A DNA stretch of 64,000 nt from the NCBI RefSeq assembly GCF_030412265.1, contig NZ_JAUHLN010000002.1, positions 1,054,001 to 1,118,000 of the forward strand, in the 5' to 3' direction. The notes under the pieces are model-generated. The model was not told the origin of the DNA. It saw only the letters and a list, made by a program, of their open reading frames with translations, and did not search any database. Source of the stretch: Fictibacillus terranigra (GTDB lineage Bacteria > Bacillota > Bacilli > Bacillales > Fictibacillaceae). The translations under genes and the position numbers were made by a program. Shown here piece after piece: positions 8,742 to 17,450 of the stretch. Position 1 is the first letter of the stretch; every line of letters starts with the position of its first letter.

Positions 8742-9290
8742 ATGACGGAAAAACAAACCTATCAGAGAATCCGATTACGCGAATTAAGAAAAACCGACTG
8801 GCAGGATGTCCATTCCTATGCTTCCCAGGAGATCACATGCCGTTTTCAGCCTTGGGGGCCAAATACTGAGGAAGAAACGCTTGAATTCATAAGCCAGGTC
8901 ATCAAAGATACGAAACTCAATCCCCGAACCCGCTTTGCTTTTGCTGTCATTGAAGAAAAAGATGAGTTATTAATTGGGGTAGCGGAGCTGAACATCAGGG
9001 ATTTCACCAACAAAATCGGAGAGATCGGCTATGTTATTCACCCCGCTTACTGGGGCCGGGGCTATGCCACAGAGGCAGGAAGGCATCTGCTCCATTTAGG
9101 CTATACCGTTCTCAATCTGCACCGGATCTATGCTACATGCCACCCTGACAATGAAGGATCTGTACAGGTACTCCAAAAATTAGGAATGACAAAAGAGGGA
9201 GTGCTCAGAGAAGATCTTAAAATGCAAAACGGTTGGAGAAACTCTCTGCTCTTCAGCATTTTAGAACACGAATGGACAGACAATCAATAA
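8742..9290 (+). CDS. GNAT N-acetyltransferase, RimJ/RimL type
   Basis: This 182-residue protein probably transfers an acetyl group from acetyl-CoA to a protein N-terminus or a small amine. The acetyl-CoA loop is seen in GYVIHPAYWGRGYATEA, followed by NLHRIYATCHPDNEGSVQVL, typical of RimJ/RimL. The ATG at 8742 sits 8 bases after GGAGG; the TTG at 8727 overlaps that ribosome binding site and is rejected as start. Confidence 0.88.
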   Translation: MTEKQTYQRIRLRELRKTDWQDVHSYASQEITCRFQPWGPNTEEETLEFISQVIKDTKLNPRTRFAFAVIEEKDELLIGVAELNIRDFTNKIGEIGYVIHPAYWGRGYATEAGRHLLHLGYTVLNLHRIYATCHPDNEGSVQVLQKLGMTKEGVLREDLKMQNGWRNSLLFSILEHEWTDNQ

Positions 9291-9300
9291 CAACGCGCAA

Positions 9301-9334
9301 AAAAACCAGAATGCATTCCTTTGCATTCTGGTTT
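9301..9334. terminator. Bidirectional terminator
   Basis: AAAACCAGAATGCA and TGCATTCTGGTTTT form a perfect 14-base stem with a 6-base loop between the convergent acetyltransferase and OsmC genes. Confidence 0.85.
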
Positions 9335-9337
9335 TGG

Positions 9338-9784
9338 TTATGCTTTTGTGACGCTCGCTTCCAATTCCACCATAACATTTCCTTGTATGGCCCTTGTGAT
9401 CATGCAGGAGGTTTCCGCTTTTTCGGCCAGCTTTTTAGCAAGCTGTTTGTCCGCCTCTGTCGCATCGCTTTTTAAGGCTATAACAGGGCGATGGATAATT
9501 TTCTTGTAGGTAATCACACCTTTTGTAACGTCTACGATGCCTTCGGATTCCATTGTAAGGTTTTCTTTCTGCAGCTTGCTTCTCTCCATCATGGCAGCCA
9601 GCGTAATAATATAACAGGTAGCCGCTGCTCCTAGCAGCAGCTCATCAGGGTTTGTCCCCACTCCCGGTCCATCCATTTCAGGAGGGATCGAGATCTTCGT
9701 TTTCAGGTTTCCTGTTTCCATTTCACCTACATCATTTCGCAAACCCGGCCAGCTTGCTTTCAAATGAAAAGAATGCAGTGCCAT
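9338..9784 (-). CDS. OsmC/Ohr-family peroxiredoxin-like protein
   Basis: A 148-residue OsmC-fold protein. The two redox cysteines expected of the family are at about 57 (GAAATCYIITLA) and 127 (ETSCMITRAI). OsmC/Ohr proteins reduce organic hydroperoxides with thiols. The sequence looks closer to the SACOL1771/YmaD subgroup than to OhrA. The ribosome binding site is GAGAGGAGCTGATC before ATG 9784. A monocistronic gene, convergent with its left neighbour and divergent from rsbY. Confidence 0.85.
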   Translation of the reverse strand: MALHSFHLKASWPGLRNDVGEMETGNLKTKISIPPEMDGPGVGTNPDELLLGAAATCYIITLAAMMERSKLQKENLTMESEGIVDVTKGVITYKKIIHRPVIALKSDATEADKQLAKKLAEKAETSCMITRAIQGNVMVELEASVTKA

Positions 9785-9955
9785 ATGATCAGCTCCTCTC
9801 GAATTCTCTTTTTTATTGTAACCATTCTTGGCTGGTCCCTCACTTATTATGCACAGGTGGGTATTATAGTCATTAAATTATACCTTCCCAGCCCGTTTTC
9901 AGTATAATGATAGAATAGTATATTTCACATACCCAGTTGAAGGAGAAAAGAATAC

Positions 9956-11116
9956 ATGTCTATTCTTATGGTAGATGATAATTCCGTAAATCTATTTGTT
10001 ATTGAAAAAATATTAAAAGGTGCCGGTTATGAGAGTACGGTCTCCCTTTCATCCGCCAGCGAATTGTTCGATTACCTTGAAATGGGGAATCCGCAGCCGA
10101 AAAAAAGTGATGTTGACTTGATTCTTTTGGACATCATGATGCCTGAAATCGATGGAATTGAAGCTTGCAGACGTATTCAAAAGGTTGAGCGGCTAAAAGA
10201 TATTCCGATCATTTTCATCACCGCCCTTGAGGATACGAACAAACTTGCCGAAGCACTTGATGTAGGCGGGATGGACTATATTACAAAACCGATAAATAAA
10301 GTTGAACTGCTTGCCCGTATACGTGTAGCGCTGCGGTTGAAATATGAAAAAGACTGGCATATGGAGCAAGAAAAAAAAATCAGGGATGAGCTCGACCTTG
10401 CCATGCAGGTTCAGCGAAGCCTTTTAAATCCCCCTCTTCAGCAAGAAAATATCCAGATTAATGTCTCACATCTTCCCTCCTTTAAACTTGCCGGGGACAT
10501 GTACTACTGGCACCGCTTTAACGATCACCGGTATGGTGTTATTCTGCTTGATATGATGGGCCACGGGCTTTCCTCATCCCTTGTTTGCATGTACATATCT
10601 TCTGTCATGAGAGATGCCATCAAGATACTCGAAGATCCTGAACGGGTAATAAAAGAACTCAACCGGTATATGGCCCTCTTATACAATCAGAAAAACTTTT
10701 ACAATTATTACTTTACCTGCATTTATTTGATCATTGATACCCAAAGGAAAACCGTTGAATATGTGAATGCGGGTCATCCACCTGGCTTCGTGCTGGTAGA
10801 TGGGGAAGAACAATGCTTATTGGAACGCGGCAGCTGTGCCGTAGGTTTTTTTGATCAAATGGAAGTTAAAAAATCTACGATTCATTTTGAAAAAGATATT
10901 CAGCTTCTTCTTTTTACTGACGGTGTCATTGAAGCGAACGAGGACGAGAACATCCTGCTCGATAAACTGCAGTTCATCGCTTCGCAAAAATGGAATCAAA
11001 CCATCACATCGCCGATCCATTTGGTCATCCCTGAAGAGGAACTTGGAAATCAGCAGGACGACATGTGTATTCTTATGATCCAGGCAGAAGGAACCAAAGT
11101 GCCCTCTGCCATATAA
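9956..11116 (+). CDS. rsbY: RsbY-type response regulator with PP2C phosphatase domain
   Basis: Likely activates the general stress sigma factor by dephosphorylating the anti-anti-sigma factor RsbV. Residues 1-125 form a receiver domain with phospho-acceptor Asp at about 59 (LILLDIMMPEIDG) and KP near 105. After a helical linker comes an RsbU/SpoIIE-type phosphatase with metal-binding motifs GDMYYW, LLDMMGHG, NAGHPPG and FTDGVIEAN. This exact order is that of B. cereus RsbY. RsbM and RsbK lie next door on the other strand, convergent with it. The ribosome binding site is GAAGGAGAAAAG. Confidence 0.88.
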   Translation: MSILMVDDNSVNLFVIEKILKGAGYESTVSLSSASELFDYLEMGNPQPKKSDVDLILLDIMMPEIDGIEACRRIQKVERLKDIPIIFITALEDTNKLAEALDVGGMDYITKPINKVELLARIRVALRLKYEKDWHMEQEKKIRDELDLAMQVQRSLLNPPLQQENIQINVSHLPSFKLAGDMYYWHRFNDHRYGVILLDMMGHGLSSSLVCMYISSVMRDAIKILEDPERVIKELNRYMALLYNQKNFYNYYFTCIYLIIDTQRKTVEYVNAGHPPGFVLVDGEEQCLLERGSCAVGFFDQMEVKKSTIHFEKDIQLLLFTDGVIEANEDENILLDKLQFIASQKWNQTITSPIHLVIPEEELGNQQDDMCILMIQAEGTKVPSAI

Positions 11117-11130
11117 TTGGATATAAAGCT

Positions 11131-11165
11131 AAAAGACGGGCGAAAGGATCGCCCGTCTTTTTTAT
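11131..11165. terminator. Bidirectional terminator between rsbY and rsbM
   Basis: AAAAGACGGGCG pairs with CGCCCGTCTTTT over a short loop. The rsbM stop codon lies inside the T-run. Confidence 0.85.
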
Positions 11166-12016
11166 CGTTTTCTATAAATTTTATCAGCAGCAGCAAATTC
11201 GTTATAGTAAGGGGTCTTTTCGGAAAAACGAAGAGATTCTTTATTACCGAGGCCAAGGAATCCTCTCGGACAAAGGCTCTCGTAAAACAATCCCTGAACC
11301 TGATTTTGTAGTTCTGCCGTAAAGTAAATCAGCACGTTCCTGCAAATGATGACATGGAACTCATTGAAGGAAGAATCGGTGACCAGATTATGCTGAGCAA
11401 AACTAATATTCCGTAAAAGCGAAGGATGAAAATAGGCAAAATGCTCATCCGCGCTATAATATTCCGAAAACGCCTCTTTGCCGCCAGCCTGAATATAGTT
11501 CCTTGTGTAAGTCTGCATCTTCATTAAAGAAAAAGTTCCTTGTTTGGCCTTCTCCAATACTTTTTCGTTCATGTCAGTAGCATAGATTGTGGTTTTTTCT
11601 GATAATCCTTCTTCCTCAAGCAAGATGGCCATCGAATAGACTTCTTCCCCTGTCGCACAGCCTGCATGCCATACCCGGATCTCCGGAAGCTTCCTAAGCT
11701 CGGGAACGACATGTTGGCGGAAAGCTTTAAAGAATTCTGGATCCCGAAACATCTCGGTCACGTTGATCGAAAAGTCATTGAGCATTTTTTCAAGAAAACC
11801 TTTCTCATGAACCACTTTCTCATGAAGCCTTGTTATCGTTGGAATGCGTTCCAGCCGCATTCTATTCTGAATCCGGCGGATAATCGAGGCCCTCATGTAT
11901 TTTCTGAAATCAAAACCGGATAGCCGAAAGATGGCTTCCAATAAAAGGTCTGCTTCCAGATTTTCCACATATCCAATTTCAAGTTCGTCATCCGTTACAA
12001 TCATTTGATTATTCAT
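11162..12016 (-). CDS. rsbM: RsbM-type CheR methyltransferase
   Basis: S-adenosylmethionine-dependent glutamate methyltransferase of the CheR family (284 residues). The AdoMet-binding site is seen in VWHAGCATGEEVYSMAI, with TDMNEKVL and ICRNVLIYF further on. No chemoreceptor is near; the adjacent hybrid kinase is the expected substrate, as in B. cereus, where RsbM methylates RsbK and lowers its activity. ATG 12016 lies 11 bases after the kinase stop and is preceded by TAAGGAAGAATAAT; a TTG at 12046 inside the kinase gene is a weaker alternative. Translationally close to rsbK, so one operon. Confidence 0.86.
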   Translation of the reverse strand: MNNQMIVTDDELEIGYVENLEADLLLEAIFRLSGFDFRKYMRASIIRRIQNRMRLERIPTITRLHEKVVHEKGFLEKMLNDFSINVTEMFRDPEFFKAFRQHVVPELRKLPEIRVWHAGCATGEEVYSMAILLEEEGLSEKTTIYATDMNEKVLEKAKQGTFSLMKMQTYTRNYIQAGGKEAFSEYYSADEHFAYFHPSLLRNISFAQHNLVTDSSFNEFHVIICRNVLIYFTAELQNQVQGLFYESLCPRGFLGLGNKESLRFSEKTPYYNEFAAADKIYRKR

Positions 12017-12027
12017 ATTATTCTTCC

Positions 12028-14793
12028 TTACTTGTTCGTAATCCAAACCCTCATCACCGAAAACAGCTGCTCAATTTTTAAAGGTTTACTGATATAATCG
12101 GTTGCCCCTGCCTCGAGACACTTTTCTCTGTCGCTTTTCATTGCTTTTGCAGTGAGTGCGATAATCGGAATTCTGGAGTTCTCCTCGTTCTCTCGGATTC
12201 TCCTCATCGTTTCATACCCATCCATAACCGGCATCATGATGTCCATCAGGATCATATCGATGTTTTGTTCCTTCTGCAGCAGTTCAAGACATTCATTGCC
12301 GTTCGAAGCTGTGATGACATTCATTTTTTCATTTTCCAGTGCTGTTTTTAAAGCAAAGATGTTACGATAGTCGTCATCTACAATCAGTACGGTTTTTCCT
12401 TGAAAGGAACTGATATCGGCTCTAGCCTGTTCATGGACCGGCAGGTTATTGCCGCCAGGCTCCTCCATCATTTGATTTTCGTCCTTAATATAGGGTGATA
12501 GGGCTGCTGCAGCCTCACTTACTGCTTCATCCATCTCCTGGACAGGGACAATACCGTTCGGAAGGCTTGGAATATATAAAGTAAATGTGCTTCCTTCTCC
12601 TTCTTCACTCTCCAGTTCCAGTCGTCCGCCCAGCAATTTAACAAATTCAAGAGAAATGGACAGCCCTAGCCCTGTACCGCCATACTTGCGGACGGTCGCT
12701 CCATCCCCTTGCTGGAAGGCCTCAAAAATGAGATCATGTTTATTTTTGGGGATCCCTATTCCCGTATCTTTAACAGTGATTTTAAGCCAGTGATCCGCTC
12801 CGTCAACAAGCGGAACACCAGATTCCTTTTCAATATGCAGAACAACCTTTCCTTCTTCTGTGAATTTGAAGGCGTTGGAAAGAAGATTTTTGATGATCTG
12901 CTGGAATCTCTTCTCATCCGTATAGAAGATATCCGGGACATCACGTTCTTTAATGATCTCAAATTTAAGTTTCTTCTGATCAGCGATGTGTCCAAAGTTG
13001 CGCTCAAGCTGTGATGGAAGCTCGCTCATGTTCATCTCGCTGAAATGCATTTCAAGCTTACCGGCTTCCACCTTGGATAGATCAAGAATATCATTAATCA
13101 GGTTTAGAAGGTCCTGTCCCGAGGAGTGAATCACGTTTGCAAACTCCTCGTCTTCAGAAGAAAGCCCCTTGGAAGAATTCTCAGCAAGCATCTCCGAAAG
13201 GATGAGGATGCTGTTCAGAGGCGTTCTCAGCTCATGTGACATGTTTGCAAGGAATTCTGATTTGTAACGGGAACTCAAGGTCAGCTGCTTGGCTTTTTCT
13301 TCAAGCTGGATTTTTGCGTTCTGAAGTTCTGCTGATCGATCTTCTGCTTCTAAGGTGCGCTGTTCAAGCTGTTCATTAATCATTCGAAGTTCTTCTGACT
13401 GCATCTGAAGCTCTTCCGATTGTGTTTGAAGCTCTTCCGATTGCGCTTGAAGTTCTTCCGTCATCGCCTGGGATTCTTTCAGAAGGCGAACAATTTCCAT
13501 TCGTCCAAGAACACTGTCGATGGTGAGGCCAAATGTTTTGGTTACGTTTTCTATCAATTCAATATGCTGTTCGGTGAATGCTTCAAGTGAAGCCAGTTCT
13601 AGAACGGCAATCACTTCCTGCTCGTTAGAAACCGGAGCAATCAGCAAGCTTCTCGGCCGTACCTCTCCTAGCCCCGTTCCGATGACTTGATAATTTTCTG
13701 GCAGTTTTTCCACTACGAGAATACGTTTTTCAAATACACATTGCCCCACAAGGCCTTCCCCCGGCTTGAACGTCTCGCGTCCTGCTTCTCCCATAGGTTC
13801 TGAAAATGATCCTTTTTTTGAGAAAACCGATTTCTCCCCGTTTCCTTCCCGGACATAGAGAGCGCCCATGGAAGCTCCAGTTAAATGGGCAACACCAGTA
13901 ACAAATTTCTCTCCCAGCACTTTAATGGTCGAAGTCCCCTGATATCGTTCGACCACCTGGTTTGTGCTGGACTGCAGCCATTCTCTCCGCTCTATTTTAT
14001 TTAGAAGTTCGTTCGTTGCTTCTGCAAGCTCCCATATTTCATCTCTCGTTTTCACGTGAATGCGCTGGGAAAGGTCACCGTCTGAAGACATCGCTGTCAA
14101 CGAACGCACGACTGCTTTAATCGTATTCAAAATTGAGCCAGAAACAAAGAATGCAATGAAAGCCGACACTGCTACGACGATCACCAACAGAGAATAAAGC
14201 CCCGTTTTCAAAAACTTGTTCTGTTCGTCAAGCTTGTCCGCCCTTTCTTTTGTAAGGCCTTTTTCAGTCGTCCGGAACGTGTCAAACTGGCTCCGGATCT
14301 GTTCGACGCTCTTGCTGCCAGCGTCTTCTTTAAGGAAGGATACAACTTCTTTATCTTTGTTTTCCCTCTTCAATTGAATGGACGGTTCTCCTGTATATTG
14401 AATCCAGTTCTGAATAGAAGTTTTAATATCTGCTAGTCTTTTTTGCTGTGTTGGTTTATCGGATATCAGTTCACTTAACCGGTTATAATGGCTTTCCCAG
14501 TTATCTGCAGCACGGTCATACGGTTTAAGATAACTCTCATCCCCAGTAAGGATAAAGCCACGCTGGCCGTTTTCCATGTCGAGGACCTGCTTTTCAATTT
14601 CGTTTGTCAGTGAATGCACTTCAATGTCATGGTTAATAATAAAATTCCGCTCTTTTTGCATCGAGGCAATCTGATTATTGACTGATAATATTGAAACGAC
14701 CAGACAAAGAATAATCACTAGATACCCCGCAAATATTTTAGCGCGGATTCCGAATCTGTTTCTTCCTATCATTCTATCATCCTGCCCTTTCAT
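12028..14793 (-). CDS. rsbK: RsbK-type hybrid sensor histidine kinase
   Basis: A 921-residue membrane sensor that should phosphorylate RsbY. In order: membrane span (about 18-40), extracellular CHASE3 domain (about 42-190), second span (about 198-220), HAMP (about 222-270), GAF (about 285-430), a coiled coil with repeated QSEELQ heptads (about 443-505), HisKA with His520 (NMSHELRTP), HATPase (N-box near 640, GTGLGLS near 707) and a C-terminal receiver with Asp851. The architecture matches B. cereus RsbK. The SEEL repeats resemble chemoreceptor methylation sites and are the likely RsbM target. ATG 14793 has a weak ribosome binding site; ATG 14772 is an alternative. Confidence 0.87.
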   Translation of the reverse strand: MKGQDDRMIGRNRFGIRAKIFAGYLVIILCLVVSILSVNNQIASMQKERNFIINHDIEVHSLTNEIEKQVLDMENGQRGFILTGDESYLKPYDRAADNWESHYNRLSELISDKPTQQKRLADIKTSIQNWIQYTGEPSIQLKRENKDKEVVSFLKEDAGSKSVEQIRSQFDTFRTTEKGLTKERADKLDEQNKFLKTGLYSLLVIVVAVSAFIAFFVSGSILNTIKAVVRSLTAMSSDGDLSQRIHVKTRDEIWELAEATNELLNKIERREWLQSSTNQVVERYQGTSTIKVLGEKFVTGVAHLTGASMGALYVREGNGEKSVFSKKGSFSEPMGEAGRETFKPGEGLVGQCVFEKRILVVEKLPENYQVIGTGLGEVRPRSLLIAPVSNEQEVIAVLELASLEAFTEQHIELIENVTKTFGLTIDSVLGRMEIVRLLKESQAMTEELQAQSEELQTQSEELQMQSEELRMINEQLEQRTLEAEDRSAELQNAKIQLEEKAKQLTLSSRYKSEFLANMSHELRTPLNSILILSEMLAENSSKGLSSEDEEFANVIHSSGQDLLNLINDILDLSKVEAGKLEMHFSEMNMSELPSQLERNFGHIADQKKLKFEIIKERDVPDIFYTDEKRFQQIIKNLLSNAFKFTEEGKVVLHIEKESGVPLVDGADHWLKITVKDTGIGIPKNKHDLIFEAFQQGDGATVRKYGGTGLGLSISLEFVKLLGGRLELESEEGEGSTFTLYIPSLPNGIVPVQEMDEAVSEAAAALSPYIKDENQMMEEPGGNNLPVHEQARADISSFQGKTVLIVDDDYRNIFALKTALENEKMNVITASNGNECLELLQKEQNIDMILMDIMMPVMDGYETMRRIRENEENSRIPIIALTAKAMKSDREKCLEAGATDYISKPLKIEQLFSVMRVWITNK

Positions 14794-14917
14794 TTTTCAT
14801 AGTTATCCCTCATCTATTATAAACAACTGCACCCCGTAAGGACAGCTAAAGTATTTCCTCCTTCTTAAAGATTTTGACATCTGTTTTTACTTTTTTATAA
14901 AAAAACGGAATTTTCTG

Positions 14918-14946
14918 TTTTCAAAATCATATTCTTTTGCTATCAT
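14918..14946 (+). promoter_or_regulatory. Possible SigA promoter for the 14980 gene
   Basis: TTTTCA (14918-14923), 17-base spacer, TATCAT (14941-14946) preceded by TGC. A competing TTGACA lies at 14874. Confidence 0.4.
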
Positions 14947-14979
14947 TGTCTTTAAAACTTTAAAGGGAGGACGCGTTGA

Positions 14980-15348
14980 ATGGTCAACTATAATGGTCGG
15001 CGTTTTGTATCCGTGAAAAGTTCAGAGAATGGTGCGGCTTCAAAAACGTATTTTACGTATAAGCAGGACGATGACATCTTAAGTGCTACATATTCAGGAG
15101 GAGATGTGATAAAGGGAAATATGATCGGCATTGTTAAAAGTGACGGCAGCATTGATTTTACTTACAGCCATATCAATCAGAAACATGAAATTAAAACCGG
15201 TAAATGCACCTCCACCCCTAAAACCCTTCCAGACGGCAGGATTCAGCTCTTTGAAAAATGGAATGGATTTGACTCACAAAGCAGTGAGGATTCCATCGTG
15301 GAGGAAGTTTCAGATCTGGTATATACACCCCAAATTATATTTAATTAG
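14980..15348 (+). CDS. Conserved hypothetical protein
   Basis: A 122-residue soluble protein of a family I know from Bacilli, often misnamed n-acetylglutamate synthase in databases; no catalytic motif of that enzyme is present. The N-terminus VNYNGRRFVSVKSSENG and the repeated beta-strand pattern (TYSGGDVIKGNMIGIVKSDGS, with GRIQLFEKW later) suggest a small beta-barrel. The ribosome binding site AAAGGGAGG is strong. It is divergent from rsbK and no operon partner is evident. Function unknown. Confidence 0.75.
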   Translation: MVNYNGRRFVSVKSSENGAASKTYFTYKQDDDILSATYSGGDVIKGNMIGIVKSDGSIDFTYSHINQKHEIKTGKCTSTPKTLPDGRIQLFEKWNGFDSQSSEDSIVEEVSDLVYTPQIIFN

Positions 15349-15368
15349 AAAACGAGACAGCCATATGC

Positions 15369-15414
15369 AAAAAAAGCAGACAGGGGTGAGCATTCTTACT
15401 CCCGTCTGCTTTTT
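15369..15414. terminator. Bidirectional terminator
   Basis: AAAAGCAGAC...GTCTGCTTTT with further pairing toward the loop, between the hypothetical gene and tcyP, which converge. Confidence 0.8.
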
Positions 15415-15452
15415 CTGCTGTTCTCTTCAAACCTCCAATCGGCCTTAAAGCT

Positions 15453-16841
15453 TTAAACCTCTGCTTTAAGTTCTTTAATCGGTGCGTTGTACAACTCCGT
15501 ATCGAGCTCTTTTCTCGCCTTACTCGTCAGGATTCCAGCGGTCATTGAGCCGCTCACATTCAGTGCAGTTCTTCCCATATCAATCAGCGGTTCAACAGAG
15601 ATGAGCAGACCCGCCAATGCGACAGGAAGGTTCATGGAAGAAAGAACGAGGAGTGCTGCAAAAGTTGCGCCGCCTCCTACGCCGGCAATTCCAAATGAAC
15701 TGATTACGACGATAACAATCAGGCTTATTATGAAAGAGGGTGTCAGCGGATCAATACCCGCCGAGGGCGCAATCATTACGGCGAGCATGGCCGGGTAGAT
15801 ACCTGCGCAACCATTCTGCCCGATCGTAAGACCGAACGAACCTGCAAAGTTGGCGATTCCTTCAGGCACACCAAGGCTCTTTTGTGTGCTGATATTAAGT
15901 GGAAGTGCACCTGCACTCGTTCTTGAAGTAAAGGCAAACGAAAGAACAGGAATGGACTTGCGGATATACGTGAGAGGACTTAATCCCGAGAATGAAATAA
16001 ACAGCAAGTGAATGATAAACATGAGCGCAAGGGCGACATAGGAGGCGATTACAAATTTTCCAAGTTTAGCGATGGCATCCAAATCACTTAGAGCTACCGT
16101 CTTGGTCATCAGTGCCAGAACTCCATAAGGTGTTAATCGGAGAATCAATGTCACAACTCGCATGACAACAGCATGAACGGCTTCCACGATATTTTCAAAT
16201 AAAGCTGCCTGTTCTGCTTGTTTTCGTTTGACCCCTAGATAGGCAATCCCTACGAAGGCAGCAAATATCACGATTGCGATGGTGGAAGTCGGCCTGGCTC
16301 CTGTAAAATCAAGGAACGGATTGGCAGGAAGGAGGTCAAGCACCTGCTGAGGCAATGTCTTGTCTTTGATTCCTTCAAACGTCGTCTGAAGCTCTGTTGC
16401 ACGTGCGAGCTCAGGAGCGCCTTTCGTGATCTGGACCGCATCGAGATGAAATGACAATGCTGCTGCAATGCCGATCGCAGCAGCGATGGCTGTGGTTCCG
16501 AGCAAAATGCCTATGACCGAGCCGCTGATTTTTCCGACGTTGTTCGTGAGCTTCAATTTAGTAAACGCCGACAGGATGGAAACAAAAACGAGCGGCATGA
16601 CGGCCATCTGAAGGAACTTTACATACCCGCCTCCGATGATGGAATACCAGTCGGCGGAGCTGGCCAACACCTTGGAAGAAGGTTCATAAATAAAATGAAG
16701 GATAAGACCAAACACGATACCCGCAGCTAAAGCCGCAAAAACACGTTTTGAAAAGGATACGTGCCTTCGCTGAAGGCAATACAACCCGCCAGCAAGCAGC
16801 AATAGCACTGCAATGTTCACAATGATTAAAAAGACAGTCAT
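15453..16841 (-). CDS. tcyP: L-cystine:cation symporter TcyP
   Basis: Sodium/proton-coupled importer of the DAACS family, 462 residues against 463 in B. subtilis TcyP. The N-terminus (LLLAGGLYCLQRRHVSFSKR), the SFGLTIGQNGCAGIYPAMLA segment and GVGGGATFAALLVLS are those of TcyP. It brings in cystine as a sulfur source. A GGAGGGAAGAAAG ribosome binding site precedes ATG 16841. In Bacillus it is repressed by CymR when sulfur is plentiful; here a terminator-like hairpin and a dyad precede the gene, so control may also be exerted in the leader. Confidence 0.93.
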   Translation of the reverse strand: MTVFLIIVNIAVLLLLAGGLYCLQRRHVSFSKRVFAALAAGIVFGLILHFIYEPSSKVLASSADWYSIIGGGYVKFLQMAVMPLVFVSILSAFTKLKLTNNVGKISGSVIGILLGTTAIAAAIGIAAALSFHLDAVQITKGAPELARATELQTTFEGIKDKTLPQQVLDLLPANPFLDFTGARPTSTIAIVIFAAFVGIAYLGVKRKQAEQAALFENIVEAVHAVVMRVVTLILRLTPYGVLALMTKTVALSDLDAIAKLGKFVIASYVALALMFIIHLLFISFSGLSPLTYIRKSIPVLSFAFTSRTSAGALPLNISTQKSLGVPEGIANFAGSFGLTIGQNGCAGIYPAMLAVMIAPSAGIDPLTPSFIISLIVIVVISSFGIAGVGGGATFAALLVLSSMNLPVALAGLLISVEPLIDMGRTALNVSGSMTAGILTSKARKELDTELYNAPIKELKAEV

Positions 16842-16876
16842 CTTTCTTCCCTCCTTTAGAATTCCCTCTGGTTTTC

Positions 16877-16921
16877 AAAAAAATAAAAAAGGCTCACTTC
16901 TTTTGGAATAAAGAGTGGGCC
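16877..16921 (-). terminator. Terminator hairpin in front of tcyP
   Basis: On the minus strand GGCCCACT...AGTGAGCC is followed by TTTTTTATTTTTTT. It lies 36 bases upstream of the tcyP start. It may simply end the upstream acetyltransferase transcript, but too little room is left for a tcyP promoter downstream of it, so an attenuator is plausible. Confidence 0.7.
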
Positions 16922-16945
16922 TTCAGCATGTCTGATCAGCAGAGG

Positions 16946-16975
16946 TATAGTGATGTATTCACTTGATACACTATA
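16946..16975. promoter_or_regulatory. Dyad between acetyltransferase and tcyP
   Basis: TATAGTG (16946-16952) and CACTATA (16969-16975) are perfect inverted arms. The site lies upstream of the leader hairpin in the likely tcyP promoter region and could be an operator. Confidence 0.4.
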
Positions 16976-17009
16976 TTCTGGCTTGTTTTATCCTATTCTT
17001 AAAATTCTT

Positions 17010-17450
17010 TTACGTTAACATTTTAAACATCACGATATGGGGACCGATCCGCGGGAGGTCAAAAACATCACCGCATTCACGCAGACCGAGCTTCTTATAA
17101 TAACCGGCAACACCCTCTCTTGCATTGCACCACCAGGAATCAGCATTCTGCTTTCTCAGCCTGTCTTCGGCTCGCAACAGAAGACTGCTTCCCGCCTTTT
17201 CTTTCCTGTAATCTTCAAGGGTGGCCATTCCGCGCAGGCGGTACTGCACACTGCCTGTAATATCCGGATGACTCTCTCGATAAAAAGAGGCGATTGAAAT
17301 AAGTTTATCCCCCTGATATGCCCCAAGATGGAACGTCCCCTGATCATTGTCACCCGGAAACTGGCATTCATCCAGCGTTTGATTGGGACGAAGCACTTTA
17401 TGTCTAATCTCATACGTTTGTTCAGCGGAGATCTCTTTAATGTCAAGCAT
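17010..17450 (-). CDS. GNAT N-acetyltransferase
   Basis: A 146-residue acetyltransferase with the fold's core motif in RGMATLEDYRKEKAGSSLL and a C-terminal NAREGVAGYYKKLGLRECG. The family acts on small molecules or proteins; the substrate is unknown. The ATG at 17450 has GGGGAG 6 bases upstream and overlaps the end of the nucleoside hydrolase gene by 8 bases, so the two are translationally coupled. The longer frame to 17525 lies inside the upstream gene and is rejected. Confidence 0.82.
   Translation of the reverse strand: MLDIKEISAEQTYEIRHKVLRPNQTLDECQFPGDNDQGTFHLGAYQGDKLISIASFYRESHPDITGSVQYRLRGMATLEDYRKEKAGSSLLLRAEDRLRKQNADSWWCNAREGVAGYYKKLGLRECGDVFDLPRIGPHIVMFKMLT

Noticed and set aside
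9855-9940. SigB promoter of rsbY (GGGTAT near 9857)
   Set aside because: No GTTTAA-like -35 box at 12-15 bases upstream.
12587-13014. Plus-strand reading frames inside rsbK
   Set aside because: They mirror the kinase gene, lack ribosome binding sites and have no recognisable motifs.
16842-17009. SAM riboswitch (S-box) before tcyP
   Set aside because: Only a terminator and a dyad are seen; the S-box core motifs are missing.
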